Assembly (NCBI RefSeq): GCF_900099785.1
Contig: NZ_FNDS01000003.1
Coordinates: 1-64,000 of the forward strand
Length of the DNA: 64,000 bases
Direction of reading: 5' to 3'
Origin: Pseudomonas panipatensis
GTDB lineage: Bacteria; Pseudomonadota; Gammaproteobacteria; Pseudomonadales; Pseudomonadaceae
A model generated the notes under the pieces. That model was not told the DNA's origin, searched no databases, and was given only the letters and a program-made list of their open reading frames with translations. Position 1 is the first letter of the stretch. Every line of letters starts with the position of its first letter. The translations under genes were made by a program, and so were the position numbers. This document shows positions 54,438 through 63,360 of this stretch, piece after piece.

Positions 54438-55349
54438 TCATCCTCCGAGGCGGTTGCCGAGCGAATAGGCTTGCCAGAGATAGACCGCGGCATAGGCGCG
54501 CCAGGGGCTCCAGGCCTGGGCGCGGCGCTGCAGTTCGCGGGCGCTGATGCCGGCCGCGCCCCACACCGGCGACTTGAGCAGGCCGAGGTCGGCGCTGGGG
54601 AAGGCATCGGCCTCACCGAAGGCGCGCAGGGCCACGTATTCCGCGGTCCAGGGGCCGATGCCGGGCAATGCGCAGAGCCGCGCGACCAGTGCCTGTGCGC
54701 CATCTTCCACGTGCAGCGCCAATTCACCTGCGGCCACCGCCGCGGCGAAGCGTTGCAGGGTGGCGACGCGCTTGCCGGGCATGCCGATGCCTTCCAGGTC
54801 GGCCTCGGCCAGGGCGCGCGGACTGGGGAAGAGCCGTTGCGGACCGTCCGCCACGGCATTGCCAAGGGGCTCGCCGAAACGCTCCACCAGGCGCCGGGTG
54901 ATGGTCACCGCGGCCTTGACCGTGACCTGCTGGCCGACGATGGCGCGGACCGCCTGCTCGAACGGATCGAAGGCGGTGGGCAGGCGCAGGCCGGGCCAGG
55001 CATCCAGCAAGGGGCGCAAGAGCGGATCGGCGCCCAGGTGCGCGGCGATGGCCCCTGGCTCGGCGTCGAGGTCGAACATCCGCCGCACCCGCTGTACCAG
55101 CGCTGGCGCGTGCGGCGCGGCGTCCGTCGCGAGGTGCAGCTCCAGGCGCAAGGCCGGCCGGTCGGTCTGCGGGCGAACGTCGATCCAGCCGGAGGCTTCG
55201 CCGAGGCGCACGCTGCGCCGGTAGACCTGCTCGCCCAGGCATTCGACGCCGGGCAGGCAGCGCAGGGCGAAGTGCCCGTGGAACTGCCGCCAGTCCCACG
55301 GGGGCTGGTAGGGGAGGAGCAGGCGGGTGGGGGAGGTGATCGCGCTCAT
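54438..55349 (-). CDS. alkA: DNA-3-methyladenine glycosylase II
   Basis: A 303-residue base-excision glycosylase with an N-terminal AlkA domain (about 8-95) and an HhH-GPD domain. The HhH hairpin is LPGIGPWTAEY (228-238) and the catalytic Asp254 lies in FPSADLGL. It excises alkylated purines. It overlaps ogt, giving a two-gene alkylation repair operon. It has no Ada regulatory domain. Start at 55349 (MSAITSP). Positional counterpart of PA1686. Confidence 0.93.
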   Translation of the reverse strand: MSAITSPTRLLLPYQPPWDWRQFHGHFALRCLPGVECLGEQVYRRSVRLGEASGWIDVRPQTDRPALRLELHLATDAAPHAPALVQRVRRMFDLDAEPGAIAAHLGADPLLRPLLDAWPGLRLPTAFDPFEQAVRAIVGQQVTVKAAVTITRRLVERFGEPLGNAVADGPQRLFPSPRALAEADLEGIGMPGKRVATLQRFAAAVAAGELALHVEDGAQALVARLCALPGIGPWTAEYVALRAFGEADAFPSADLGLLKSPVWGAAGISARELQRRAQAWSPWRAYAAVYLWQAYSLGNRLGG

Positions 55350-55412
55350 GGGGCGGACGATACGCCCTTGCCGCCGGGCTGTCGTCCCGCTGCTGACTTT
55401 CAAAATGCCGCG

Positions 55413-55442
55413 TTCGACCTGCCATCCCCCGCGCAGTAGAAT
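55413..55442 (+). promoter_or_regulatory. Probable sigma-70 promoter of speE
   Basis: -35 TTCGAC (55413-55418) and -10 TAGAAT (55437-55442) with an 18-base spacer, about 60 bases before the speE ATG. Confidence 0.5.
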
Positions 55443-55505
55443 GCGCGCCTTTCATGGCCGGCCAGCGGCCCGCTTCTACCACCGTTTTCTTCGGGAGCCC
55501 GCCCC

Positions 55506-56366
55506 ATGCGCGAATATCTGGAAACTCTCTACGACGGCTACGGCCAGCGTTTCAGCGTCGACAAGCTGCTGCACGAGGTGCGTACCGAACACCAGCACCT
55601 GGTGATCTTCGAGAACGCCCGCATGGGCCGGGTCATGGCCCTGGACGGCGTGATCCAGACCACCGAGGCCGACGAGTTCATCTATCACGAGATGCTCACC
55701 CATGTGCCGATCCTCGCCCACGGCGCGGCCAAGCGCGTGCTGATCATCGGCGGCGGCGACGGAGGCATGCTGCGCGAAGTGAGCAAGCATGCCGGCGTCG
55801 AGCACATCACCATGGTCGAGATCGACGGCACCGTGGTCGAGATGTGCAAGGAGTTCCTGCCCCGGCACTCGAACGGCGCCTTCGCCGACCCGCGCCTGAA
55901 CCTGGTGATCGACGACGGCATGCGCTTCGTCGCCACCACCGAGGCCCGGTTCGACGTGATCATCTCCGACTCCACCGACCCCATCGGCCCGGGCGAGGTG
56001 CTGTTCTCGGAGAACTTCTACCAGGCCTGCCACCGTTGCCTGAACCCGGGTGGCGTGCTGGTGACGCAGAACGGCACGCCCTTCATGCAATTGGAAACGG
56101 TGCGCAACACCGCCGGGCGGATGAACGGCCTGTTCGCCGACTGGCACTTCTACCAGGCGGCGGTGCCGACCTACATCGGCGGCGCCATGACCTTCGCCTG
56201 GGGCGCCAGCGATCCGGCGCTGCGCCAGGTATCCCTGCAGACGCTGCGCCAGCGTTTCGTCGCCAGCGGCATCGCCACCCGCTACTACAACCCGGAAATC
56301 CACCAGGGCGCCTTCGCCCTGCCGCAGTACGTGCTGCAGGCCATCGGCAAACCGGCCAACGACTGA
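55506..56366 (+). CDS. speE: Polyamine aminopropyltransferase (spermidine synthase)
   Basis: A 286-residue enzyme that transfers an aminopropyl group from decarboxylated SAM to putrescine, giving spermidine and methylthioadenosine. The dcSAM-binding [13 protein letters not shown], acidic [14 protein letters not shown] and catalytic [11 protein letters not shown] motifs are intact. Its by-product feeds the methionine salvage genes mtnBDC located 2 kb upstream. Positional counterpart of PA1687. Confidence 0.96.
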   Translation: MREYLETLYDGYGQRFSVDKLLHEVRTEHQHLVIFENARMGRVMALDGVIQTTEADEFIYHEMLTHVPILAHGAAKRVLIIGGGDGGMLREVSKHAGVEHITMVEIDGTVVEMCKEFLPRHSNGAFADPRLNLVIDDGMRFVATTEARFDVIISDSTDPIGPGEVLFSENFYQACHRCLNPGGVLVTQNGTPFMQLETVRNTAGRMNGLFADWHFYQAAVPTYIGGAMTFAWGASDPALRQVSLQTLRQRFVASGIATRYYNPEIHQGAFALPQYVLQAIGKPAND

Positions 56367-56644
56367 TCGCGGAGCGCCCCACGGCCCAGCGGTCGGGGGT
56401 GATGACATTTTTATTTCCAGCTCGGGCATAATTCCGCGCTTCAACCGTGCCGCAGCATTCGGAAACGATTGCCAGCGGTAGACCGAGGGTGTGCTTATCT
56501 CCGGCCGGTTAGAATGCGCCGCCGCAAGCTGCGCCCGTCGCGTCAGCCTGGTCACCGCCGGCACGTGCCGCGGTCTTCGCCTCCCCAGCCACTGCGCGGG
56601 GAGGCCTGCTCGAATCTGAATGTTCAAAGACTTGGAACCTGACC

Positions 56645-58726
56645 ATGGGCCAATCGGAAGTTCTCAATTACCGCCAGCGCGCCGCCAATCTGGTGCGGCC
56701 GACGGTGTCCAGCCACCTGGCGTTCATCCTGCTCAGCACCCTGGCGCTGATGCTGATGTTCTCCCTGCTGCGCCTGGCGCTGTTCATCTATAACCGCGAG
56801 CTGATCGGCGCCACCCCGGCGAGCACCTTCGTCGAAGCCTTCGTCACCGGCCTGCGCTTCGATATCCGCGCGGTGGTCTATGCCATCGCGCCCATGGTGT
56901 TCGCCCTGCTCAGCGCGCCATTGATGCGCTGGCGCCTGTTCTGGCGCATCTGGCTGACCGCCTTCGCCAGCCTCACGCTGTTCCTCGGCGTGCTCGAACT
57001 GGACTTCTACCGCGAGTTCCACCAGCGCCTGAACAGCCTGGTCTTCCAGTACATGTCGGAAGACCCGAAGACCGTCGTCAGCATGCTCTGGTACGGCTAT
57101 CCGGTGGTTCGCTATCTGCTGGCCTGGGCCTTCGCCACCTGGCTGCTGCTGGTCCTCTTCCGCGGCCTGGACCGCGCCACCCGGCCGAGCGCCATCGGCC
57201 CGAACATCGCACCCTGGTACCTGCGCGTGCCGGTCATGCTGCTGGTCGTCGCGCTCTGCGTGCTGGCCTCCCGCGGCACCCTGCGCCAGGGCCCGCCGCT
57301 GCGCTGGGGCGATGCCTTCACCACTGACTCGATGTTCGCCAACCAGTTGGGCCTGAACGGCTCGCTGACGCTGCTCAAGGCCTTCGAGAGCCGCATGGGC
57401 GAAGACCGCGACAATATCTGGAAGTCCACCCTGCCGGACGCGCAGGCGCGCGAAACCGTGCGCAGCATGCTGCTGCTGCCCGACGAGAAACTGGTCGACA
57501 GCGACTCCGCCGCCGTGCGTCGCGACTACACCCCGCCGGCCAGCGGCAACCTGCCGGTGAAGAACGTGGTGGTGATCCTCCTGGAGAGCTTCGCCGGCCA
57601 CTACGTCGGTGCGCTGGGCGCCTCGGGCAACATCACGCCGTACTTCGACAAGTTGTCCAAGGAAGGCCTGCTGTTCACCCAGTTCTTCTCCAACGGCACC
57701 CATACCCACCAGGGCATGTTCGCCACCATGGCCTGCTTCCCGAACCTGCCGGGCTTCGAGTACCTGATGCAGACCCCGGAAGGCGCGCACAAATTCTCCG
57801 GCCTGCCGCAGTTGCTCAGCGCCCGCAGCTATGACGATGTGTACGTCTATAACGGTGATTTCGCCTGGGACAACCAGTCGGGCTTCTTCGCCAACCAGGG
57901 CATGACCACCTTCATCGGCCGCAATGACTTCGTCAATCCGGTGTTCTCCGACCCGACCTGGGGGGTGTCCGACCAGGACATGTTCGCCCGTGGCAACGAG
58001 GAACTGGACAAGCTGGCGGCCACCGGCAAGCCCTTCTATGCGCTGCTGCAAAGTCTGTCCAACCACGTGCCCTATGCGCTGCCCAAGGAGCTGCCGGTGG
58101 AGCCCGTGACCGGTCACGGCTCGCTGGACGACCACCTGACGGCGATGCGCTATTCCGACTGGGCGCTGGGGCAGTTCTTCGAGAAGGCGAAGAAGTCGCC
58201 GTACTACAAGGACACCCTCTTCGTGGTGGTCGGCGACCACGGCTTCGGCTCGCCGGAGCAGCTCACCGAAATGGACCTGTTCCGCTTCAACGTGCCGCTG
58301 CTGATGATCGGTCCGGGCATCCAGGAGAAGTTCGGCGCCACCCGCGACACCGTCGGCACCCAGATCGACATCGTCCCGACCATCATGGGGCGCGTGGGCG
58401 GCGAAGTGCGCCAGCAGTGCTGGGGCCGCGATCTGCTGAACCTGCCGGCCGGCGACAAGGGCTTCGGCATGATCAAGCCGTCCGGTAACGAGCAGGTGGT
58501 GGCGATGCTGTCCGGCAACCGCATCCTGATCAAACCGAAGGAAGGCGACATCCGCGTCTACGACTACCAGGTGGGCGCCAACCCGCGCGCCGACCGCGTG
58601 CAGAATGCGCCGGACGAAGCCGAACTGCGCAAGCGCCTGGAATCGTTCATCCAGGTTGCCACCAAGAGCCTGCTGGACAACACCGGCGGCGTGGTGGACG
58701 CGATGCCCGCCAAGCCGAAGAAGTGA
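56645..58726 (+). CDS. LTA synthase-like sulfatase-superfamily phosphotransferase
   Basis: A 693-residue inner-membrane protein with five N-terminal TM helices (about 22-50, 72-93, 98-118, 155-175, 196-212) and a periplasmic sulfatase/alkaline-phosphatase-type domain. Metal-site motifs are ILLESFAGHYVG, NGTHTHQGMF with probable nucleophile Thr354, and VVGDHGFGSPEQ. In Gram-negatives such proteins add phosphoglycerol or phosphoethanolamine to glycans or lipids; the acceptor here is unknown. A terminator follows. Positional counterpart of PA1689, the last gene before the type III cluster in PAO1. Confidence 0.87.
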   Translation: MGQSEVLNYRQRAANLVRPTVSSHLAFILLSTLALMLMFSLLRLALFIYNRELIGATPASTFVEAFVTGLRFDIRAVVYAIAPMVFALLSAPLMRWRLFWRIWLTAFASLTLFLGVLELDFYREFHQRLNSLVFQYMSEDPKTVVSMLWYGYPVVRYLLAWAFATWLLLVLFRGLDRATRPSAIGPNIAPWYLRVPVMLLVVALCVLASRGTLRQGPPLRWGDAFTTDSMFANQLGLNGSLTLLKAFESRMGEDRDNIWKSTLPDAQARETVRSMLLLPDEKLVDSDSAAVRRDYTPPASGNLPVKNVVVILLESFAGHYVGALGASGNITPYFDKLSKEGLLFTQFFSNGTHTHQGMFATMACFPNLPGFEYLMQTPEGAHKFSGLPQLLSARSYDDVYVYNGDFAWDNQSGFFANQGMTTFIGRNDFVNPVFSDPTWGVSDQDMFARGNEELDKLAATGKPFYALLQSLSNHVPYALPKELPVEPVTGHGSLDDHLTAMRYSDWALGQFFEKAKKSPYYKDTLFVVVGDHGFGSPEQLTEMDLFRFNVPLLMIGPGIQEKFGATRDTVGTQIDIVPTIMGRVGGEVRQQCWGRDLLNLPAGDKGFGMIKPSGNEQVVAMLSGNRILIKPKEGDIRVYDYQVGANPRADRVQNAPDEAELRKRLESFIQVATKSLLDNTGGVVDAMPAKPKK

Positions 58727-58742
58727 TCGGCTAGGCTGAGCG

Positions 58743-58766
58743 AAAGGGGCCTGCGGGCCCCTTTTC
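58743..58766 (+). terminator. Rho-independent terminator after the LTA synthase-like gene
   Basis: Perfect 9-bp stem AAAGGGGCC/GGCCCCTTT with a 4-base loop and a short T-run, 16 bases after the stop codon. Confidence 0.85.
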
Positions 58767-58850
58767 ATTGCCCCGGACAAGATGCCCGGTCCTGCGTCCT
58801 CGGGTCGCAGGGCGACGTGATGGACTGCCGCGCCGCCCAGGCTGTGCGCT

Positions 58851-58911
58851 GGTTATAATTTAAGACGATATTGGTATAAGCAGTTATAAGAAAAGTCGCT
58901 ATGCTGCCCGC
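58851..58911 (+). promoter_or_regulatory. AT-rich promoter region of the TSUP gene
   Basis: A sharply AT-rich island in high-GC surroundings. It holds TTATAAT at 58853, GTTATAAG at 58883 and GGTATAAG at 58874, then GCTATGCT. It probably contains the -10 element and an activator site. Sulfur-related TSUP genes are often controlled by CysB, which binds AT-rich DNA; this is speculative. Confidence 0.4.
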
Positions 58912-58946
58912 CGGTTTTTCCCGCCGCGCGTGGCGTTCAGGATGTG

Positions 58947-59735
58947 ATGATGGATTTCGGCATGTTGGGTTTTGTCATTGCAGGCTTGGTCGTCGGCTTC
59001 ATCGTCGGAATGACCGGCGTTGGCGGCGGCTCGCTGATGACCCCGATTCTCCTGTGGTTCGGCATCAACCCTGCGGCGGCGGTGGGCACCGACCTGCTGT
59101 ATGCGGCCATCACCAAGTCCGGCGGCGTGCTGGTCCACACCAAGAACCGCAATGTCGACTGGACCATCACCGGCTGGCTGACCCTCGGCAGCGTGCCGGC
59201 CGCGGCGCTGACGCTGTGGTTCCTGAAGAACCTGGACTCCGACCCGCAAGCGATCAACGCCGTGATCAAGCACTCGCTGGGGTTCGTGCTGTTGCTCACT
59301 GCCCTGGCCATCCTGTTCAAGCAGAAGCTGATGGCGTTCGCCCACAAGCATGCCGGTGACCATTACCACCTCAGTGGCACCAGCCTGAACGTGCTGACCG
59401 TTCTCACCGGCGTGATGCTCGGCACCATGGTCGCGCTGACCTCCATCGGTGCCGGCGCACTGGGCACCGTGGCGCTGTTCGTGCTCTATCCGTTCCTCGC
59501 CACGCGCCGCCTGGTCGGCACCGAGATCGCCCACGCGGTGCCCCTGACCCTGGTCGCCGGCCTCGGCCACGCCAGCATGGGCAACATGGACTGGCACCTG
59601 CTCGGTTACCTGCTGATGGGCTCGCTGCCGGGCATCTATGTCGGCAGCCATCTGTCCGGGCGGATTCCCGACGGCATCCTGCGCCCCTGCCTGGCGCTGA
59701 TGCTCTTCTCGATCGGCTACAAGCTGGTCTTCTGA
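58947..59735 (+). CDS. TSUP family (TauE/SafE) sulfite/organosulfonate exporter-like permease
   Basis: A 262-residue membrane protein with about eight TM helices and two family motifs. The first, IVGMTGVGGGSLMTPIL, is near the N-terminus. The second, ALTSIGAGALGTVALF, begins the second half, reflecting the two-fold repeat of the TauE/SafE family. Substrates are sulfite, sulfoacetate and similar anions; not defined here. Start uncertain among GTG 58944, ATG 58947 and ATG 58950. Confidence 0.87.
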   Translation: MMDFGMLGFVIAGLVVGFIVGMTGVGGGSLMTPILLWFGINPAAAVGTDLLYAAITKSGGVLVHTKNRNVDWTITGWLTLGSVPAAALTLWFLKNLDSDPQAINAVIKHSLGFVLLLTALAILFKQKLMAFAHKHAGDHYHLSGTSLNVLTVLTGVMLGTMVALTSIGAGALGTVALFVLYPFLATRRLVGTEIAHAVPLTLVAGLGHASMGNMDWHLLGYLLMGSLPGIYVGSHLSGRIPDGILRPCLALMLFSIGYKLVF

Positions 59736-59750
59736 GCCTCCGCGCCGGCC

Positions 59751-60794
59751 TCAGTCGGCGTGCCTGGCGAGCGCTTCGCGACTCTCGCGGAAGCGCTTCG
59801 GCGTCACTCCCTTCCAGCGCTTGAAGGCATGGATGAAGTTCGACACTTCGCCATAGCCCAGGCGCTCGGCGATTTCCTCCAGGCGCAGCGCACCGGTCGC
59901 CAGTAATTCCTCGGCCAACGCCTGGCGGACTTCGTCGAGCAGGGCCCGGTAGTGGCTGCCTTCCTCGTCCAGGCGCCGGCGCAGGGTGCGCGAGGTCATG
60001 TGCAGTTCGCCGGCCACCTGCTCCATGTCCGGCAAGCGGCCGGGCGTGCGTAGCAGACGGTCGCGGATGCGCCCGGCCAGACCGGCGCGGGCTTGGCGGC
60101 GGGCCAGCAAGGCCTTGCACTGTTCCTCGCAATGGCCGGCGACCTGCGTGTTGGCGCCGGGCAGCGGCTGTTCGAGCAGGCGCCGGTCGAAAACGATGCG
60201 GTTCTCCGCTTGGCCGAACAGAGGCAGCACGCCCAGTTCCGTGCGGTACAGGCTGGTATCGGCGGGCGCCGGCCGGCGGAAGCTGGCATGGCGGATGGGC
60301 GGGCGCTGGTTGGTCAGGTCGCGCTGGATGCGCAGCACGCCGCCGAAGTCGCGCTCGACGATGAAGGCTGCGAGGTCCTCGGGCACGGCGGTCTGGTCGA
60401 GGATCAGATGGGCTTCGTCGGCGTGCTCCTCCAGGCGCATGCCGTGGAAGGCGTAGGTCAGGCCCAGGTAGCGCAGGCCGATCTGCGCGGCGCTGAGAAA
60501 GGTCGGGCTGCTGAGCAGGGCGAAGCCCCAGATGCCGTACGCGTTGAGGTGATAGCGCAGGCCCGCGCGCAGGCCGATGCCGGGTTCCTCGCCGAGGTGC
60601 CGGACCAGATTGCGGATCACGCGCAGCTCCTGGCTGGCGTCGATCTCGCGGCCAGGGTCGGCGAGCACGCCGATATCCAGGTCGCTGCCGTGCAGGCAGT
60701 CTTCCAGCGTCAGGCCGTGGTCCAGGCCGAACTGGCTGAGCAGTTGCACGCTGATGCCGCTACGGCGGGGAGGCCAGGGGGGCGAGGTGGACAT
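59751..60794 (-). CDS. AraC family transcriptional regulator
   Basis: A 347-residue regulator with an N-terminal Arabinose_bd-type domain (PF12625-like, about 20-210) and a C-terminal AraC HTH pair (MEQVAGELHMTSRTLRRRL; LEEIAERLGYGEVSNFIHAFKRW). It is divergent from the monooxygenase gene across 165 bp, so it probably activates that operon in response to its substrate. Similar to PA2096 by arrangement. Start at 60794 (MSTSPP) before an open upstream extension that is unconserved. Confidence 0.88.
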   Translation of the reverse strand: MSTSPPWPPRRSGISVQLLSQFGLDHGLTLEDCLHGSDLDIGVLADPGREIDASQELRVIRNLVRHLGEEPGIGLRAGLRYHLNAYGIWGFALLSSPTFLSAAQIGLRYLGLTYAFHGMRLEEHADEAHLILDQTAVPEDLAAFIVERDFGGVLRIQRDLTNQRPPIRHASFRRPAPADTSLYRTELGVLPLFGQAENRIVFDRRLLEQPLPGANTQVAGHCEEQCKALLARRQARAGLAGRIRDRLLRTPGRLPDMEQVAGELHMTSRTLRRRLDEEGSHYRALLDEVRQALAEELLATGALRLEEIAERLGYGEVSNFIHAFKRWKGVTPKRFRESREALARHAD

Positions 60795-60959
60795 GCTGGC
60801 GAGTGCTCTCAGGCTGTCTTGACCGAAAATCACAATTTTCTGTCCGACTATGCCATAACCCGGCACCTGGCGGAGCACTAGCCTATGCTCATCCGCTAGA
60901 CAGGCGGATCGGCGAGGCGCGTGCGGGTGCTTCGCTTCAGTCATATCGGGAGCACAACA

Positions 60960-62435
60960 ATGCACAATACTTCCCGTGATCCGTCGCCCCTGCGCGTGCT
61001 GATCATAGGTGCCGGTTTCGCTGGCATCGGCCTGGCCATCCGCTTGCAGCAGGCGGGCGTTCACGACTACCTGATCCTTGAGAAGGCCGCCGACGTCGGC
61101 GGTGTCTGGCGCGAGAACAGCTACCCCGGCGCCGCCTGCGATGTGCCTTCGCACCTGTATTCGTTTTCCTTCGAACCCAAGGCCGATTGGACCCGCAAGT
61201 TCGCCCCGCAGGCGGAAATCCTCGATTACCTGCGCCACTGCGCGGACAAGTACGGCCTGCGCCAGCGCATCCGCTTCGCCTGCGAGGCGGTGGACGCGCG
61301 CTTCGTCGAGGCCGAGGGCGAGTGGCTGGTGCAATGCGCCGACGGCGAGGTGCTGCGGACGCGCGCCCTGGTCTGCGCCACCGGCCAACTGAGCCGGCCG
61401 CTGTACCCGCGGATTCCCGGGCTCGACGGGTTTCGCGGCGCGGCCTTCCACTCGGCGCACTGGGACAGGCGCGTGGACCTGCGCGGCAAGCGGGTGGCGG
61501 TGATCGGCACCGGCGCCAGCGCCATCCAGTTCGTCCCGCAGATCGCCCCGCAAGTCGAGCAGCTACTGCTGTTCCAGCGCAGCGCCGCCTATGTGATCGG
61601 CAAGCCGGATCGCGCCTACGCGGCCTGGGAGCGCCGCCTGAAAGCGCATTTGCCATGGCTGCAGCGCCTGGATCGCGGGCTCAAGTACCTCCAGCACGAG
61701 TCGCGGGTGCTGGCCTTCGCCACCTTCCCGGTGCTGATGACCTTCATGCAGCGCGGTTTCCGCCGGCACCTGCGCCGCAGCATCGGCGACCCGCAACTGC
61801 GCCAGCGCCTGACCCCGGACTATCCGCTGGGCTGCAAGCGCATCCTCATCAGTAACGACTATTACCCGGCGCTGGCGCGGGACAACGTGCGGCTGATCGA
61901 CGAGGGCATCCGCGAGGTGAGCGAAGACGCCATCGTCACCCGCGACGGGCAGCGCCATGCGGTGGACGCGATCATTTTTGGCACCGGCTTCGCCGCCACC
62001 GAATTCCTCGCTCCCCTGCGCATCCAGGGCTTGGCCGGGCGCTGGCTGGAGCAGGCCTGGGCGCAAGGCGCGGAGGCCTACAAGGGTATCAGCGTGAGCG
62101 GCTTCCCCAATTTGTTCATCCTCTACGGGCCGAACACCAACCTCGGGCACAGCTCCATCGTCTACATGCTGGAGAGCCAGTACCCCTACGTGCTGGCCTG
62201 CCTGCAGCGCTTGCGCGAGCACGGCCTGCGCTATCTGGACGTGAAGCCGGAGGTGCAGCGTGCCTATAACCAGAAGCTCCAGCACGCCCTGCAACACACC
62301 GTGTGGGAGCGTGGTTGCGACAGTTGGTACAAGACCGCCGAAGGGCGCAATACCAACAACTGGCCGGGCTTCACCTTCGTCTATCGCCAGCAGACCCGCC
62401 ACCCGGAGTTCGCCGACTATGAATGCGCCCGTTGA
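60960..62435 (+). CDS. Flavin-containing (Baeyer-Villiger type) monooxygenase
   Basis: A 491-residue FAD/NADPH monooxygenase. The FAD site is IIGAGFAGIGLAIRLQ (about residues 17-32), the Baeyer-Villiger-like fingerprint GFRGAAFHSAHWDRR and the NADPH site VIGTGASAIQFVP. It may insert oxygen next to a ketone or oxidise long-chain alkyl substrates. The next gene is an esterase, which would cleave an ester product, then an SDR, which could make or use the ketone. The ATG follows GGGAGC. Resembles PA2097. Confidence 0.9.
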   Translation: MHNTSRDPSPLRVLIIGAGFAGIGLAIRLQQAGVHDYLILEKAADVGGVWRENSYPGAACDVPSHLYSFSFEPKADWTRKFAPQAEILDYLRHCADKYGLRQRIRFACEAVDARFVEAEGEWLVQCADGEVLRTRALVCATGQLSRPLYPRIPGLDGFRGAAFHSAHWDRRVDLRGKRVAVIGTGASAIQFVPQIAPQVEQLLLFQRSAAYVIGKPDRAYAAWERRLKAHLPWLQRLDRGLKYLQHESRVLAFATFPVLMTFMQRGFRRHLRRSIGDPQLRQRLTPDYPLGCKRILISNDYYPALARDNVRLIDEGIREVSEDAIVTRDGQRHAVDAIIFGTGFAATEFLAPLRIQGLAGRWLEQAWAQGAEAYKGISVSGFPNLFILYGPNTNLGHSSIVYMLESQYPYVLACLQRLREHGLRYLDVKPEVQRAYNQKLQHALQHTVWERGCDSWYKTAEGRNTNNWPGFTFVYRQQTRHPEFADYECAR

Positions 62436-63360
62436 AATCCTGCCGCCGACCAGCGCTGGCCAGCGCCTGCTCAGTACCCTGCTGCGGGGAACCTTGCGCC
62501 TGCTGTTCCGTGGCCTGATCCGCCCGCCGTTGCCGGTTGCCGCGCAGCGCCTGATCCTGCGCGGACTGACCCTGGCCACCCGGAGCCCGCGCGGCGTCCG
62601 ACGCAGTCACGAGCCGGTGGCCGGCGTGCCCTGCGAGTGGCAGCGCCCGCCCCGTGCGCAGGGGCGGGTGATTCTCTACCTGCACGGCGGCGCCTATCTG
62701 CTGGGGTCGCCGGCGACGCACCGGGCGATCACCGCCAACCTGGCCCGCCTGGCCGCCGCCGAGGTCTGCGCGGTGGATTACCGGCTGGCTCCCGAGTATC
62801 GCTATCCGGCGCCGCTGGAAGACGCCCTGGCGGTCTACCAGGCGTTGCTCGCGCGCGGCGTGCCGGCGGCGGACATCGCCGTCGCCGGCGACTCCGCCGG
62901 TGGCCACCTGGCCTTGCAACTGGCCCTGGCGCTGAAGGCCCGGGGCCAACCCTTGCCCGGCGCCCTGGTGGTGTTCTCGCCCTGTACCGATTTCACCTGC
63001 GCGCACTGGCACCAGCCGCCGGCCGGCGATCCCCTGATCAGCCGTGCCTGGGTGGAAAGCGCCGTGGCGCTGTTCTGTCCGCCGGGGCTGGCGCACGACT
63101 CGCCTCAGCTCTCACCGTTGTTCGCCGACCTGAGCGGCCTGCCGCCGCTGTTGATCCAGGTCGGCGAGGACGAGGTGTTGCGCAACGACAGCCTGCGCCT
63201 GGCGGCGAAGGCGCGGGAACAGGGCGTGGTCGTCGAGTTGCAGCGCTACCGCGACTGCTGGCATGTGTTCCAGGCCCACGCCGGGGTCTTGCAGGTCGCC
63301 GACCGCGCGCTGGCCGAGGTGGCGGGGTTTCTCGCCTGCGTGCAGGGAGGAGGGCGCTGA
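62419..63360 (+). CDS. HSL-type alpha/beta hydrolase (esterase)
   Basis: A 313-residue hormone-sensitive-lipase-family esterase. Oxyanion motif YLHGGAYLLGSP (about residues 88-99), nucleophile Ser159 in AGDSAGGHL, acid in GEDEVLRND and His in CWHVFQ. It overlaps the monooxygenase by 17 bases and the SDR by one base (TGATG), so the three are translationally linked. Probably hydrolyses the ester made by the monooxygenase. Resembles PA2098. Confidence 0.9.
   Translation: MNAPVEILPPTSAGQRLLSTLLRGTLRLLFRGLIRPPLPVAAQRLILRGLTLATRSPRGVRRSHEPVAGVPCEWQRPPRAQGRVILYLHGGAYLLGSPATHRAITANLARLAAAEVCAVDYRLAPEYRYPAPLEDALAVYQALLARGVPAADIAVAGDSAGGHLALQLALALKARGQPLPGALVVFSPCTDFTCAHWHQPPAGDPLISRAWVESAVALFCPPGLAHDSPQLSPLFADLSGLPPLLIQVGEDEVLRNDSLRLAAKAREQGVVVELQRYRDCWHVFQAHAGVLQVADRALAEVAGFLACVQGGGR

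Noticed and set aside
56624..58780. 718-codon frame antisense to the LTA synthase-like gene
   Set aside because: No domains and biased His/Gln/Gly content; the sense frame has TM helices and metal-site motifs.
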